DNA from: Palsa-965 sp044448685
GTDB taxonomy: Bacteria > Bacteroidota > Bacteroidia > Palsa-965
DNA: 64,000 bases
Direction of reading: 5' to 3'
Assembly: GCA_044448685.1 (NCBI GenBank)
Contig: JBIOHC010000003.1
Coordinates: 78,948-142,947 of the forward strand
Below the pieces are notes generated by a model that worked only from the letters and a program-made list of their open reading frames with translations, made no database searches and had not been told where the DNA came from. Below, piece by piece: positions 34,815 through 43,604 of this stretch (position 1 is its first letter; every line of letters starts with the position of its first letter). The translations under genes and the position numbers were made by a program.

Positions 34815-35614
34815 ACACCCTAACTGATCTGATGAAAACATTCGAAAATCTGACTTATAATGTGGAGGCTGGAATCTGCACAATAACGATTAACCGGCCT
34901 GACAAACTGAATGCCCTGAACCGCCAAACCATTTCTGAATTAAGCAAAGCACATCAGCAGGCCTTGCTGGATCAGGATGTATACGGAATTATTCTTACCG
35001 GGTCGGGCCCCAAAGCATTCGTTGCCGGAGCCGATATCAGTGAGTTTATTGATCTGGATCCTGTACAGGGTATGAAGATGGCACAGGCTGGTCAGGATGT
35101 ATTTAAATCTATTGAACTTTCAGCCAAGCCGGTCATCGCTGCTGTGAATGGTTTTGCACTGGGAGGAGGAAGTGAACTGGCCATGTCTTGTCAGGTACGC
35201 ATTGCTTCAGACACTGCCCGGTTCGGACAGCCTGAAGTCAATTTGGGCCTTATACCCGGTTATGGTGGCACACAACGTCTGACCCAGTTTATAGGCCGGG
35301 GTAAAGCCCTTGAACTGCTCCTTACAGCTGATATGATTGGAGCTGCCGAAGCTTTACAGCTCGGACTGGTAAATTATGTCACCACGGCGGATGCGCTGAT
35401 TCCTAAATGTGTGGAACTGCTCGGCAAAATGAAAACCAAATCACCCCTTGCTCTTGCAGGTGTGATCCGTTCGGTAAACGCCTATTATGATAAAGGTCAG
35501 GATGGATTCCGGAAAGAGGTCGAAGAATTCGGAAAATGTTTTTCTACTGAAGATTTCCGGGAAGGAACGAATGCTTTTTTGGAGAAAAGGAAGGCTTCCT
35601 TTAAAGGGAAATAG
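34811..35614 (+). CDS. enoyl-CoA hydratase/isomerase family protein
   Basis: 267 residues. Crotonase fold: ITINRPDKLNALNRQTISEL, the oxyanion-hole segment GPKAFVAGADISEF, GFALGGGSELAMSCQVRIAS with the first catalytic Glu, and FGQPEVNLGLIPGYGGTQRL with the second. Both glutamates suggest true hydratase activity on short-chain enoyl-CoA (3-hydroxybutyryl-CoA dehydratase type). The ATG at 34811 overlaps the kinase stop; an ATG at 34832 would fit the family start equally well. Confidence 0.92.
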   Translation: MNTLTDLMKTFENLTYNVEAGICTITINRPDKLNALNRQTISELSKAHQQALLDQDVYGIILTGSGPKAFVAGADISEFIDLDPVQGMKMAQAGQDVFKSIELSAKPVIAAVNGFALGGGSELAMSCQVRIASDTARFGQPEVNLGLIPGYGGTQRLTQFIGRGKALELLLTADMIGAAEALQLGLVNYVTTADALIPKCVELLGKMKTKSPLALAGVIRSVNAYYDKGQDGFRKEVEEFGKCFSTEDFREGTNAFLEKRKASFKGK

Positions 35615-35682
35615 ACATAAGAGGCAAGACACAAGACTACATTCAAACGATCCTCTGTCTTGTGTCTTGATTCTAGTGTCTA
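35612..35682. terminator. long imperfect inverted repeat between converging genes (bidirectional terminator candidate)
   Basis: Perfect 13-base arms CAAGACACAAGAC (35625-35637) and GTCTTGTGTCTTG (35657-35669) around 19 bases; beyond symmetric seven-base internal loops, TAGACA (35612-35617) and TGTCTA (35677-35682) add six pairs. There is no strong T-run on either side, so it could be a repeat rather than a terminator. Confidence 0.55.
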
Positions 35683-36171
35683 TTTACCTGTCTTAATATA
35701 AGAGTCCTCATCTTTCTCATAGAAGAAGCTCAGCCCCTTGTATTGAGTGATAAATTTCCGAAGATCGGCTGATGTCGTGAATTTTTCATCAATATTCTGG
35801 GTTACGGACTGAAGCTTGCACATATTATCACCTCCGCTCATATCTATACGGTAGAGGTAGTATGTTTTAGGGTTTGCTTTTTCTTCATAGATATTGAAGA
35901 ATTTATCTCCTGCTACATCGGAAACAAATCCCATATACACTGTTTTTTCACCGGACGAGACGGTCGTCTTTTCAATTTTATAATTGAATTCGTCGGTCTT
36001 GCTTACCAGGTATGAATAGTCTGTTGAGCTTCGCTGCTCCCATTTGCCCACCAGTGCAGGCATCACTTTCACCGTTGGTTTTTCATCAATGGCGATTTCG
36101 GTTCCGTAAGGACAGCCCATGAACAACATGGATACAGCCAGTACCAGCCCGAGTTGTTTTAATTTTTTCAT
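35680..36171 (-). CDS. uncharacterised lipoprotein
   Basis: 163 residues from the ATG at 36171; the longer frame to 36201 would bury the signal peptide. Signal MKKLKQLGLVLAVSMLFMGC ends in the lipobox LFMGC. The mature part (PALVGKWEQRSSTDYSYLVSKTDEFNYKIEK, VYMGFVSDVAGDKFFNIYEE) looks like a small lipocalin-like beta-barrel, as in many Bacteroidota lipoproteins; I do not recognise a named family. A perfect -7 box (TACATTTG, 36206-36199) lies 27 bases upstream of the ATG. It converges on the enoyl-CoA hydratase gene. Confidence 0.7.
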   Translation of the reverse strand: MKKLKQLGLVLAVSMLFMGCPYGTEIAIDEKPTVKVMPALVGKWEQRSSTDYSYLVSKTDEFNYKIEKTTVSSGEKTVYMGFVSDVAGDKFFNIYEEKANPKTYYLYRIDMSGGDNMCKLQSVTQNIDEKFTTSADLRKFITQYKGLSFFYEKDEDSYIKTGK

Positions 36172-36198
36172 TCTGTAAGGGGTTTTTGGTTGGATGAA

Positions 36199-36206
36199 CA
36201 AATGTA
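36199..36206 (-). promoter_or_regulatory. -7 box of the small lipoprotein gene
   Basis: TACATTTG on the minus strand, a perfect TAnnTTTG, 27 bases before the ATG at 36171. Confidence 0.55.
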
Positions 36207-36294
36207 TTTATTATTTGAAGCACCCTTGTTAAACGAGGAATAAAAATTGTGTTGTTGATGATTTTGTACCTTCGCAGCAAACCTGCTTGATAGC

Positions 36295-37794
36295 TTGGCA
36301 AACCTGCATAGAAAACTGGCTGGTCAGACGGCTGTATACGGATTCAGCACGATTTTTGGCCGCCTGTTAAACTATTTACTTATTCCTCTTTATACCCGGA
36401 TGTTTCTGCCGGCCGAACTGGGCGTTTTTGTTGAATTCTATGCCTATGTCTCCTTCCTGGTCATCATTCTTACCTATGGAATGGAAACAGCCTTTTTCAA
36501 TTTCAGTGCAAAGGAAGAAAATACAGATACTGTATACAGTACTGCCTTGCTGTCGCTGCTTGTTTCCACCTGCCTGTTCCTGCTTCCGGTATTCTTTTTT
36601 ACCGGCTCCCTTTCATCTGTTCTCCGTCATCCCGATCATCCTGAATATATAACCTGGATAGGCCTTATCATTGCTCTGGATGCTTTCACATCCATCCCTT
36701 TTGCCCGGCTCAGGCATCAGAACAGGGCTATGAAATTTGCATCTATCAAAATGATCAACATAGGAGCCAATATAGGATTCAATCTCTTTTTTATTGCCCT
36801 TTGCAAACCGGCCTATGAAAACCCCGACTCCTGGTTTCATACCATGGCACTTCAGGTTTACAGACCTGAAATCGGGGTCGGTTATATTTTTATTTCCAAC
36901 CTCGTTGCCAGTCTGGTAGCCCTGCTGCTGCTCATGCCCGAAATGTTCCGTATCCGTATGCATTTTGATCCTGTGTTGTGGAAAAAAATGATGCGCTATG
37001 CGCTTCCTTTGCTTATTGCCGGACTGGCAGGAATGACAAATGAAACGGGCGACAGGATATTGCTTAAATACCTTTTACCGGCCGATATCTCCGATGCTCA
37101 GGTGGGTATTTACGGAAACTGTTACCGTATTTCCATCATCATGACCATTTTTATCCAGACTTTCCGGTATGCTGCCGAACCTTTTTTCTTCTCCCAGGCC
37201 AAAGAATCCAATTCAAGCCAGGTTTATGCCGATGTGATGAAATATTTTGTCATCATCTGCTCTCTCATCTTTCTGGGCACCATGCTGAATATGTCATGGA
37301 TACAGGCATTTGTCGGTCCCCGCTTCCGTTCCGGATTGGGTGTTGTTCCTATCCTGTTACTTGCCAATCTGTGTCTGGGTATATTTTTTAATCTCAGTAT
37401 CTGGTACAAACTGAGTGGCCAGACCCGTTTCGGTGCCTATCTGACCATTTACGGAGCCATTGTCACGTTGGTCCTGAATTTTCTCTGGATTCCCTCCAAA
37501 GGAACTTTCGGAGGGTATATGGGCTCAGCCTGGGCTACCCTGATTTGTTATGCCAGCATGATGATCCTCTCGTATATCATAGGGCAACGGAAATACCCTA
37601 TTGGGTATGACCTTGCTCGTATTTTGGGATACCTTTTTATATCCTTAACTTTGTATGCTTTGGGGCGATTTATACATACCGGACATGGTATGGTTGACCT
37701 GCTCCTAAAAAACGCATTGCTTCTGGTCTTTCTTTCCCTCATCTATGTTATGGAAAAGGAGAATCTTAAAGCCATTATTTCCCGTAAGTCATGA
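36295..37794 (+). CDS. oligosaccharide flippase family protein
   Basis: 499 residues, about 14 membrane helices, MATE/Wzx-like. The start MANLHRKLAGQTAVYGFSTIFGRLLNYLLIPLYTRMFLPAELGVFVEFYAY is characteristic of Wzx/RfbX-type translocases that move lipid-linked sugars across the inner membrane. The start is a TTG at 36295; the frame contains no ATG between a TGA at 36259 and the conserved region. First gene of a six-gene envelope operon (flippase, dut, nucleotidyltransferase, TPR, DUF4292, EnvC-like) with overlaps at most junctions. Confidence 0.88.
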   Translation: MANLHRKLAGQTAVYGFSTIFGRLLNYLLIPLYTRMFLPAELGVFVEFYAYVSFLVIILTYGMETAFFNFSAKEENTDTVYSTALLSLLVSTCLFLLPVFFFTGSLSSVLRHPDHPEYITWIGLIIALDAFTSIPFARLRHQNRAMKFASIKMINIGANIGFNLFFIALCKPAYENPDSWFHTMALQVYRPEIGVGYIFISNLVASLVALLLLMPEMFRIRMHFDPVLWKKMMRYALPLLIAGLAGMTNETGDRILLKYLLPADISDAQVGIYGNCYRISIIMTIFIQTFRYAAEPFFFSQAKESNSSQVYADVMKYFVIICSLIFLGTMLNMSWIQAFVGPRFRSGLGVVPILLLANLCLGIFFNLSIWYKLSGQTRFGAYLTIYGAIVTLVLNFLWIPSKGTFGGYMGSAWATLICYASMMILSYIIGQRKYPIGYDLARILGYLFISLTLYALGRFIHTGHGMVDLLLKNALLLVFLSLIYVMEKENLKAIISRKS

Positions 37795-38225
37795 AAATAA
37801 GGATTATCAATCAGTCGGGTTATCCGCTGCCGGCATACGCTACGGCAGGTGCGGCGGGAATAGATTTGCGTGCACAGCTGACAGAAGATCTGCTGCTCGG
37901 CCCCCTACAGCGCTATGCGGTACCTACAGGACTGTTCATGGAAATACCAATAGGGTTTGAAGCTCAGATAAGGCCACGCAGCGGACTGGCTTTTAAACAC
38001 GGTATCACCGTTCTTAATTCGCCGGGTACTATTGATGCTGATTACAGGGGTGAAATTAAGGTGATATTGGTGAACCTTTCTAATGATGCCTATACTATCG
38101 TGAAAGGGGAGCGTATTGCACAGCTGGTCATCGCAAAACATGAGCATGCTGAATGGGATCAGGTTGAAATATTGGATGAAACAGATCGTGGCTCAGGAGG
38201 ATTCGGGCACAGTGGAAAAATGTAA
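37791..38225 (+). CDS. dut: dUTP diphosphatase
   Basis: 144 residues. All five trimeric dUTPase motifs are present: AGAAGIDLRA, RPRSGLAFKHG, GTIDADYRGEI (catalytic Asp), KGERIAQLVI, and RGSGGFGHSG. It hydrolyses dUTP to dUMP. The ATG overlaps the flippase stop by four bases. In many Bacteroidota dut sits in this envelope cluster, apparently only by co-transcription. Confidence 0.97.
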   Translation: MKIRIINQSGYPLPAYATAGAAGIDLRAQLTEDLLLGPLQRYAVPTGLFMEIPIGFEAQIRPRSGLAFKHGITVLNSPGTIDADYRGEIKVILVNLSNDAYTIVKGERIAQLVIAKHEHAEWDQVEILDETDRGSGGFGHSGKM

Positions 38226-38262
38226 TTTTTCAGTAAAATAAGAACCAACATTATTCTGATTT

Positions 38263-39276
38263 ATGAAGATTATTGTACCCATGGCTGGAATGGGAAAAAG
38301 GATGCGTCCTCACACACTGACAATTCCCAAACCCCTCATCCCTGTTGCCGGAAAACCGATTGTTCAGCGCCTTGTTGAAGATATCGCAAAAGTATGCCAG
38401 GAGCCTGTTGAAGAAGTTGCCTTTATCATAGGTCCCGCCTTTGGCAAGGAAGTGGAAGCAAGTCTGAAAGCTGTAGCTGAAAAGCTGGGTGCCAAAAGCA
38501 GTATCTATTACCAGGAGGAAGCCCTTGGAACAGCTCATGCAATTTATTGTGCCCAGGCATCCTTATCCGGTAAAGTTGTCGTTGCTTTTGCCGATACTTT
38601 GTTCAAGGCCGACTTCAAGCTTGATTCGGGACAGGAAGGCATTATCTGGGTTCAGAAAATTGAAGACCCGCGTGCATTCGGCGTTGTTAAAGTGAACAAA
38701 GGCAATATCATTACGGATTTTGTTGAAAAGCCTGAAACATTTGTTTCTGACCTGGCAATAATCGGAATTTATTATTTCCATGACGGAGACAACCTGCGTA
38801 AAGAAATCAAATACCTGCTTGATAACAATATTCGTGATAAAGGGGAATACCAGCTTACCAATGCCCTTGAGAACATGAAGAACAAAGGGCTTCGGTTTTC
38901 GCCCGGCAAGGTGAGTGAATGGCTGGATTGTGGTAATAAAAATGCAACGGTGTATACCAACCAGCGTGTACTGGAGTTTGTTAAAGATCAGGAACTGCTT
39001 GTTGCAAAGAGTGTGAAACAAACAGACAGCCGGATCATTCCTCCCTGTTATCTGGGCGAAAATGTGGTGCTGCTCAATTCCACCATTGGCCCCCATGTCA
39101 GTATCGGCGCCAATACAACTGTTGAAAACTCCGTTATTAAGAACAGTATTATTCAGGAAAACACAAAGATTTATCAGAGTAATATTGTGAATTCGATGGT
39201 AGGAAGCCATGCTGAACTAAGCGGGCTTGATGCCGAGCTGAGTGTCGGCGATTATAATGCTATTCACAACAAATGA
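38263..39276 (+). CDS. sugar-1-phosphate nucleotidyltransferase with left-handed beta-helix
   Basis: 337 residues. N-terminal pyrophosphorylase signature MKIIVPMAGMGKRMRPHTLTIPKPLIPVAGKPIV, then YYQEEALGTAHAI, VAFADTLFKAD, FVEKPETFVSDLAIIGIYYF and WLDCGNKNATV. The C-terminus (YLGENVVLLNSTIGPHVSIGANTTVENSVIKNSII) has hexapeptide turns of a left-handed helix. Related to glucose-1-phosphate thymidylyl/uridylyltransferases. It likely makes a nucleotide sugar for the surface polysaccharide moved by the flippase; the exact sugar is not clear. Confidence 0.9.
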   Translation: MKIIVPMAGMGKRMRPHTLTIPKPLIPVAGKPIVQRLVEDIAKVCQEPVEEVAFIIGPAFGKEVEASLKAVAEKLGAKSSIYYQEEALGTAHAIYCAQASLSGKVVVAFADTLFKADFKLDSGQEGIIWVQKIEDPRAFGVVKVNKGNIITDFVEKPETFVSDLAIIGIYYFHDGDNLRKEIKYLLDNNIRDKGEYQLTNALENMKNKGLRFSPGKVSEWLDCGNKNATVYTNQRVLEFVKDQELLVAKSVKQTDSRIIPPCYLGENVVLLNSTIGPHVSIGANTTVENSVIKNSIIQENTKIYQSNIVNSMVGSHAELSGLDAELSVGDYNAIHNK

Positions 39277-41063
39277 TGCCTATTCGTGCCCGTCATTGTT
39301 TTCTTCTTTCCGCTGTTTTCTCTGTTTTGCTGCTTCATTCCTGCAAACTTCGGGAACATACACATCCCGGTCCGGGTACAGTATCTGGTCCGGCAGAGGG
39401 CAGTGTGGAAGAACTGAAAAGAAGATTCGGAGACGCCTGCAAGGAAAAAATCAAGGGAAATATAGAGCTGGCGGCAACCGGATTCAATGACTGCATTCAT
39501 CTGGATCCGAACAATGCCGCTTCGCATTATGAACTTGCCGGAATTTATAACCAGCAGGAACGTAACGACCTGGCCCTGACTCATGCCAAAACCGCTGCAA
39601 GCCTGGATCCGAAAAATGAGTGGTATCTCTACCTCTATGCCCAGATTCTTCAGGAAACCCATAAACCGGCCGAAGCTGCCGAAGCATTCCATAAGCTGAT
39701 GACTCTGAATCCCGACAAACCTGAATACTATTATGGTTATTCGGATGCCCTGCTGTATGACGGAAAATACAAAGAAGCAATACGGGTGTATGAGGAGATA
39801 GAACAAAAACACGGAGCCTCGGAAGAAACAACACTTCAAAAGGCTAAAGTATATGACCGTATAGGCGAAACAGATAAAGCAGAATCCGAAATACATAAGC
39901 TGATAACCAAAGACCCTGCTGAAACCAAATACTATGTGTTTCTTTCCCAGCTTTTTCTGGATAAGGCTTCCGCTTTCAAAGCCAAAGGGAATACGGAAAA
40001 GGAACAGGAGATGACAGAGAAGGCTCATTCCCTTTATAAAGACCTGTTGAAAGCAGATCCCGGAAACCCCTACGCATTGCTTTCTCTGGCCGAATATTAC
40101 CTTGGCAAGGAAAAACATGACAGTGCCTTTGTAGAATATAAATCGGCACTGGAAAATCCCGATCTCGATATTGACAGTAAAGTTAAAGTGGCTCTTAAAT
40201 ATTTTTATGAGTCGGAAAAAGATGAAAAACTCAAACAGGAATGCGAAGAGTTGTGCCGTATTCTGATAAGTATCCATCCTAAAGAAGCGAAGGCTCATGC
40301 TGTTTATGGCGATTTCCTTTACAGGGAAAAACGAAAGGATGAAGCCAGAAAGGAATACAGAAAAGCCGTAGACCTTGACAAAAGCAAATATGTGATATGG
40401 AACCAGCTCCTGGTCATTGATTCGGAACTCAATGATTATGCTGATATGCTGACCGACAGCAAGGAAAGCACAGAGCTCTTCCCCAGTATGCCGATTCCTT
40501 ATTTCTTTTACGGACTGGCCCTTCTGCAGAACAGGAAATACGATGAGGCCATTGATGCTTTTAACGGTGGAGTGATTTATGTGCTCGATAACAAACCTCT
40601 GGAAAGCCAGTTCTATGCAAATCTGGGTGATGCTTACCATAAAATAAAAACCTACAAAAAATCGGACGATGCATATGACAAGGCACTGGCCCTTGACCCC
40701 GACAATGCTTATGTGCTGAACAATTATGCCTACTATCTGAGTCTGAGAAATGAAAATCTCGAAAAGGCTGAAAAGATGTCCAAACACTCGAACGACCTGG
40801 ATACCAAGAATGCCAACTTCCAGGATACCTATGCCTGGATTCTGTACCGCCAGGCTAAATATGATCAGGCCCTGGAATGGCAGAATAAAGCCCTTGGAGC
40901 CACTTCAGACCCAAGCGCTGTCATGCTGGAACATTACGGAGATATGTTGTTCCACCTGAATCGCCCGGAAGATGCCCTGAGCTACTGGCTGAAAGCAAAA
41001 ACAAAAGGCGGGGGATCAGAATTCCTGGAGAAAAAAATTGCTGATAAAAAGCTGTATGAATAA
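39273..41063 (+). CDS. TPR-repeat lipoprotein
   Basis: 596 residues. The signal peptide ends in LLLHSC, a lipobox, so it is lipid-anchored. About a dozen TPR units fill the rest (for example NNAASHYELAGIYNQQERNDLALTHAKTAASLDPKNE, FYANLGDAYHKIKTYKKSDDAYDKALALDPDN). It probably scaffolds periplasmic or outer-membrane proteins. It overlaps the nucleotidyltransferase by four bases and the DUF4292 gene by eight, and the cluster order matches that seen in other Bacteroidota. Confidence 0.9.
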   Translation: MMPIRARHCFLLSAVFSVLLLHSCKLREHTHPGPGTVSGPAEGSVEELKRRFGDACKEKIKGNIELAATGFNDCIHLDPNNAASHYELAGIYNQQERNDLALTHAKTAASLDPKNEWYLYLYAQILQETHKPAEAAEAFHKLMTLNPDKPEYYYGYSDALLYDGKYKEAIRVYEEIEQKHGASEETTLQKAKVYDRIGETDKAESEIHKLITKDPAETKYYVFLSQLFLDKASAFKAKGNTEKEQEMTEKAHSLYKDLLKADPGNPYALLSLAEYYLGKEKHDSAFVEYKSALENPDLDIDSKVKVALKYFYESEKDEKLKQECEELCRILISIHPKEAKAHAVYGDFLYREKRKDEARKEYRKAVDLDKSKYVIWNQLLVIDSELNDYADMLTDSKESTELFPSMPIPYFFYGLALLQNRKYDEAIDAFNGGVIYVLDNKPLESQFYANLGDAYHKIKTYKKSDDAYDKALALDPDNAYVLNNYAYYLSLRNENLEKAEKMSKHSNDLDTKNANFQDTYAWILYRQAKYDQALEWQNKALGATSDPSAVMLEHYGDMLFHLNRPEDALSYWLKAKTKGGGSEFLEKKIADKKLYE

Positions 41064-41997
41064 CTCCACCTTCGCTAAAGCTACGGTGGACAAGCCTGCC
41101 CTCTTCGGTATCCGAAGCCTTGGCATAGGATATCTACTACTGATTGTTTTATTGTCGGCTTGTCATACCGGAAAGAAAATAACAAAACTTAAAGCCGGAA
41201 CGGAACTCTTTCTGGCCGGTGATTGCCGGAATACAAAGGCTCTGCTGGACAGCATGAAGAAGCATCAGTTTCATTTCGAGACCCTTTCATCCAAACTGGA
41301 TTGCGAAGCCCGTGGAGACAGCATGAAAGGAAATTTTGAGGTGACCTTACGGATCAAACGTGACAGCGTCCTATGGATGAATGTCAGCGCCCTTGGAGGA
41401 CTTGTTAAGGTTGCCCGAATTGTCATTACCCAGGATTCTGTGTTTATGGTTAATTATATGGACAAACGGAATGATACCGTAGGCTCCTATTTTAGAGGTG
41501 ATTATAGTTATATCAATAAGATGTTACAGAGCGATTTCGACTTTGAAATGGTTCAGAGTATACTAATCGGCAATCCGGTTACGTTTTATGAAGAGAATGA
41601 GAAGCTCCGCTCTTATGGAGAAGACGGAAAATGTGTGCTGAGTACTATCCGCAAACGCAAACTCAAAAAGGTGGTGAACCGTAACAGGGAACTGACCAAG
41701 ACCGACTCGGCCCAGACAATCTGGCTCGACCCTCAGACACAAAAGATTGCTCACCTCCTTTTCAACGATTTCAACAGCCGGCGCAGCTTTGATGTCAGCT
41801 ACAGTGATTTCTATACCGCTTCAAACGGGTTGCTGGTAGCCGGGAAAGTCCGGTTTCAGATACGCACCCCGGAAAAAAACCTTATGCTGGAAATGGGATA
41901 CAGAAAAGTGAACCTGAACAAATCGCTTGAATTTCCGTTTAACATACCCGAAGGTTATAAACGCATCTTTATCCGGGATCCGAATGGGCAACATTAA
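41056..41997 (+). CDS. DUF4292 lipoprotein with a repeat-derived N-terminal extension
   Basis: 313 residues from the ATG at 41056, which overlaps the TPR stop. Residues 4-13 (STFAKATVDK) are encoded by a palindromic repeat (41065-41090) inserted ahead of the hydrophobic signal segment LGIGYLLLIVLLSAC, whose Cys is the lipobox. The body (FHFETLSSKLDCEARGDSMKGNFEVTLRIKRDSVLWMNVSALGGLVKVARIVITQDSVFMVN) matches DUF4292, a LolA/LolB-like half-barrel found in Bacteroidota. It may help lipoprotein or glycolipid transport. No ATG downstream of the repeat restores a shorter signal peptide. Confidence 0.85.
   Translation: MNNSTFAKATVDKPALFGIRSLGIGYLLLIVLLSACHTGKKITKLKAGTELFLAGDCRNTKALLDSMKKHQFHFETLSSKLDCEARGDSMKGNFEVTLRIKRDSVLWMNVSALGGLVKVARIVITQDSVFMVNYMDKRNDTVGSYFRGDYSYINKMLQSDFDFEMVQSILIGNPVTFYEENEKLRSYGEDGKCVLSTIRKRKLKKVVNRNRELTKTDSAQTIWLDPQTQKIAHLLFNDFNSRRSFDVSYSDFYTASNGLLVAGKVRFQIRTPEKNLMLEMGYRKVNLNKSLEFPFNIPEGYKRIFIRDPNGQH
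41065..41090. repeat. REP-like palindrome inside the DUF4292 coding region
   Basis: TCCACC (41065-41070) and GGTGGA (41085-41090) flank TTCGCTAAAGCTAC. I recall this element and its translation (FAKATVDK) recurring as insertions in many genomes and metagenomic proteins. Confidence 0.7.
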
Positions 41998-43285
41998 ACC
42001 TATCCTGTTACGTTTTTGCCTGGCTGCATTCCTGCTGCTTTGCATTATCCTTCCTGCCGGTGCCCAGCATCAGGATAAAAAGACGCTGGAAAAGAAAAAG
42101 AAAAAACTGAAACAGGATATTGAACTGGCCGAAGCCCTGCTTAAAGAAACCAAACAAGGCAAGAAAAAAACCCTGAACACCCTGGTAGCACTGAATAAAA
42201 ATATTGAAAAGAGAGAAGAACTTATCTATACCATCAATTCTGAAATCAATCTGATGAATCATCAGATTGATGAAAACAATGCTTCCATCAAAAACCTTCA
42301 CGGGGATATTAAAAAACTGAAACAGGACTATGCACACATGGTATACTTTGCATACAAAAACAGGGATAATTACGATAAACTGATTTTTGTTTTTGCTGCA
42401 GCGGATTTTAACCAGGCTTATAAAAGACTGAAATACATACAGGATTATAATGAAGCCCGGAAAAAACAGATAACATCCATTTCCCAAAAACAAAAAGAGC
42501 TGGGCCAGCAGGTACAAAACCTGGAGCAGCAAAAAACGGAAAAGAAAGACCTGTTGGGTAATGAGGAAACAGAGAAAAAAGACCTGACCCAGAAAAAGGA
42601 AGAAAAAGAACAGGTATTGTCAGACCTTCAGGATAAGGAAAGTCAGATTAAAAAGGACCTGGAAAAGAAAAAGAAAGATGCCGAACGTACCGAGCTTGCC
42701 ATCCAGGCACTGATCAAGGCCGAAATAGAACGTCAGCAAAAACTGGCTGCTCTGGCTGCCGAAAAAGCTGAAAAAGCAAGGATCAAGGAAAACGCCCCTC
42801 CCCTGAAGCATACAGAAAAGACTGTTGCCAGCACCAAATACCACCTTTCAAAGGATGAACTGGATCTGAATCAAAGTTTTGCCAGTAACAGGGGCAAACT
42901 ACCCTGGCCCGTTATCCAGGGCATCATCACTGAAGGTTTCGGCCCGCATGAACACCCTTCTATCAAGAACTTTATTACGGTCAACAACGGGGTTACAATA
43001 AGCACCGGAAAAGGCTCCCTGGCCAGAAGTATTTTCCAGGGCGAAGTAACCGGCGTGACAAGCATCCCCGGGGTGGGGAAGCTGGTCATCATCAGGCATG
43101 GGGAATACCTGAGCGTATATTCCAACCTGGAAGAGGTTTATGTTCAGACCGGTGACAAGCTGAAAGCCAAACAAAATATCGGTAAAATACAATTCGATCA
43201 GGAGGAAGGCCGGACAGAAATCAATCTCCAGATCTGGAAAGGGCAGACCAAACTGAACCCGGAAGACTGGCTTTATAAGGATTAA
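41984..43285 (+). CDS. EnvC-like murein hydrolase activator with degenerate LytM domain
   Basis: 433 residues from the ATG at 41984, chosen for its signal peptide (LLRFCLAAFLLLCIILPAGA). A long Lys/Glu-rich coiled coil spans about residues 25-265, followed by a LytM/M23 fold (PWPVIQGIITEGFGPHEHPSIKNFITVNNGVTIST). The zinc ligands are lost: NNGVTIS replaces HxGxD and INLQIWKG replaces HLHFELW, so it should not cleave peptidoglycan. Coiled coil plus dead LytM is the design of EnvC, which activates amidases at division sites. Last gene of the envelope operon. Confidence 0.9.
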   Translation: MGNIKPILLRFCLAAFLLLCIILPAGAQHQDKKTLEKKKKKLKQDIELAEALLKETKQGKKKTLNTLVALNKNIEKREELIYTINSEINLMNHQIDENNASIKNLHGDIKKLKQDYAHMVYFAYKNRDNYDKLIFVFAAADFNQAYKRLKYIQDYNEARKKQITSISQKQKELGQQVQNLEQQKTEKKDLLGNEETEKKDLTQKKEEKEQVLSDLQDKESQIKKDLEKKKKDAERTELAIQALIKAEIERQQKLAALAAEKAEKARIKENAPPLKHTEKTVASTKYHLSKDELDLNQSFASNRGKLPWPVIQGIITEGFGPHEHPSIKNFITVNNGVTISTGKGSLARSIFQGEVTGVTSIPGVGKLVIIRHGEYLSVYSNLEEVYVQTGDKLKAKQNIGKIQFDQEEGRTEINLQIWKGQTKLNPEDWLYKD

Positions 43286-43319
43286 CCCCCCTAAAACCCC
43301 TCTTTTCACAATTTCTTAG

Positions 43320-43327
43320 TATCTTTG
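43320..43327 (+). promoter_or_regulatory. -7 box of tatA
   Basis: TATCTTTG, a perfect TAnnTTTG, 23 bases before the ATG at 43351. Confidence 0.55.
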
Positions 43328-43350
43328 TACCGTTACTAAAAATTCAGACA

Positions 43351-43575
43351 ATGTCAACTATTCAACATGCTGGTCTGCTTGGCGGACTGGGAGCTCCGGA
43401 AATAATTCTGATCCTGGTTATCGTATTGCTTATGTTCGGCGGAAAGAAAATTCCAGAGCTCATGAAGGGCCTTGGACAAGGTGTGAAAGAGTTCAAAGAC
43501 GCATCCAAACAGGCTGATTCTAAGGATACAACTTCCACTCCTACAACCACAAGCGCCCCTACAGAGAAGAAATAA
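43351..43575 (+). CDS. tatA: Sec-independent translocase subunit TatA/E
   Basis: 74 residues. One membrane helix preceded by GLGAPEIILILVIVLLMFGGKKIPELMKGLGQGVKEFKDA, the TatA hallmark (short helix, FGxKKIPEL hinge, amphipathic helix), then a Thr/Ser-rich tail. It forms the pore for folded twin-arginine substrates. TatC is not in the window. gatA follows by 29 bases. Confidence 0.95.
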   Translation: MSTIQHAGLLGGLGAPEIILILVIVLLMFGGKKIPELMKGLGQGVKEFKDASKQADSKDTTSTPTTTSAPTEKK

Positions 43576-43604
43576 CGCTTCAATTTTTTTGATTCTCCCA
43601 GCCT

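Noticed and set aside
39264..40787. 507-codon minus-strand frame
   Set aside because: Lies entirely opposite the TPR lipoprotein, hydrophobic and Phe-rich as expected for the complement of Lys/Glu codons.
43285..43310. C-rich run resembling the inverted repeat at 9798
   Set aside because: Only short C tracts are shared; no matching second arm is present.
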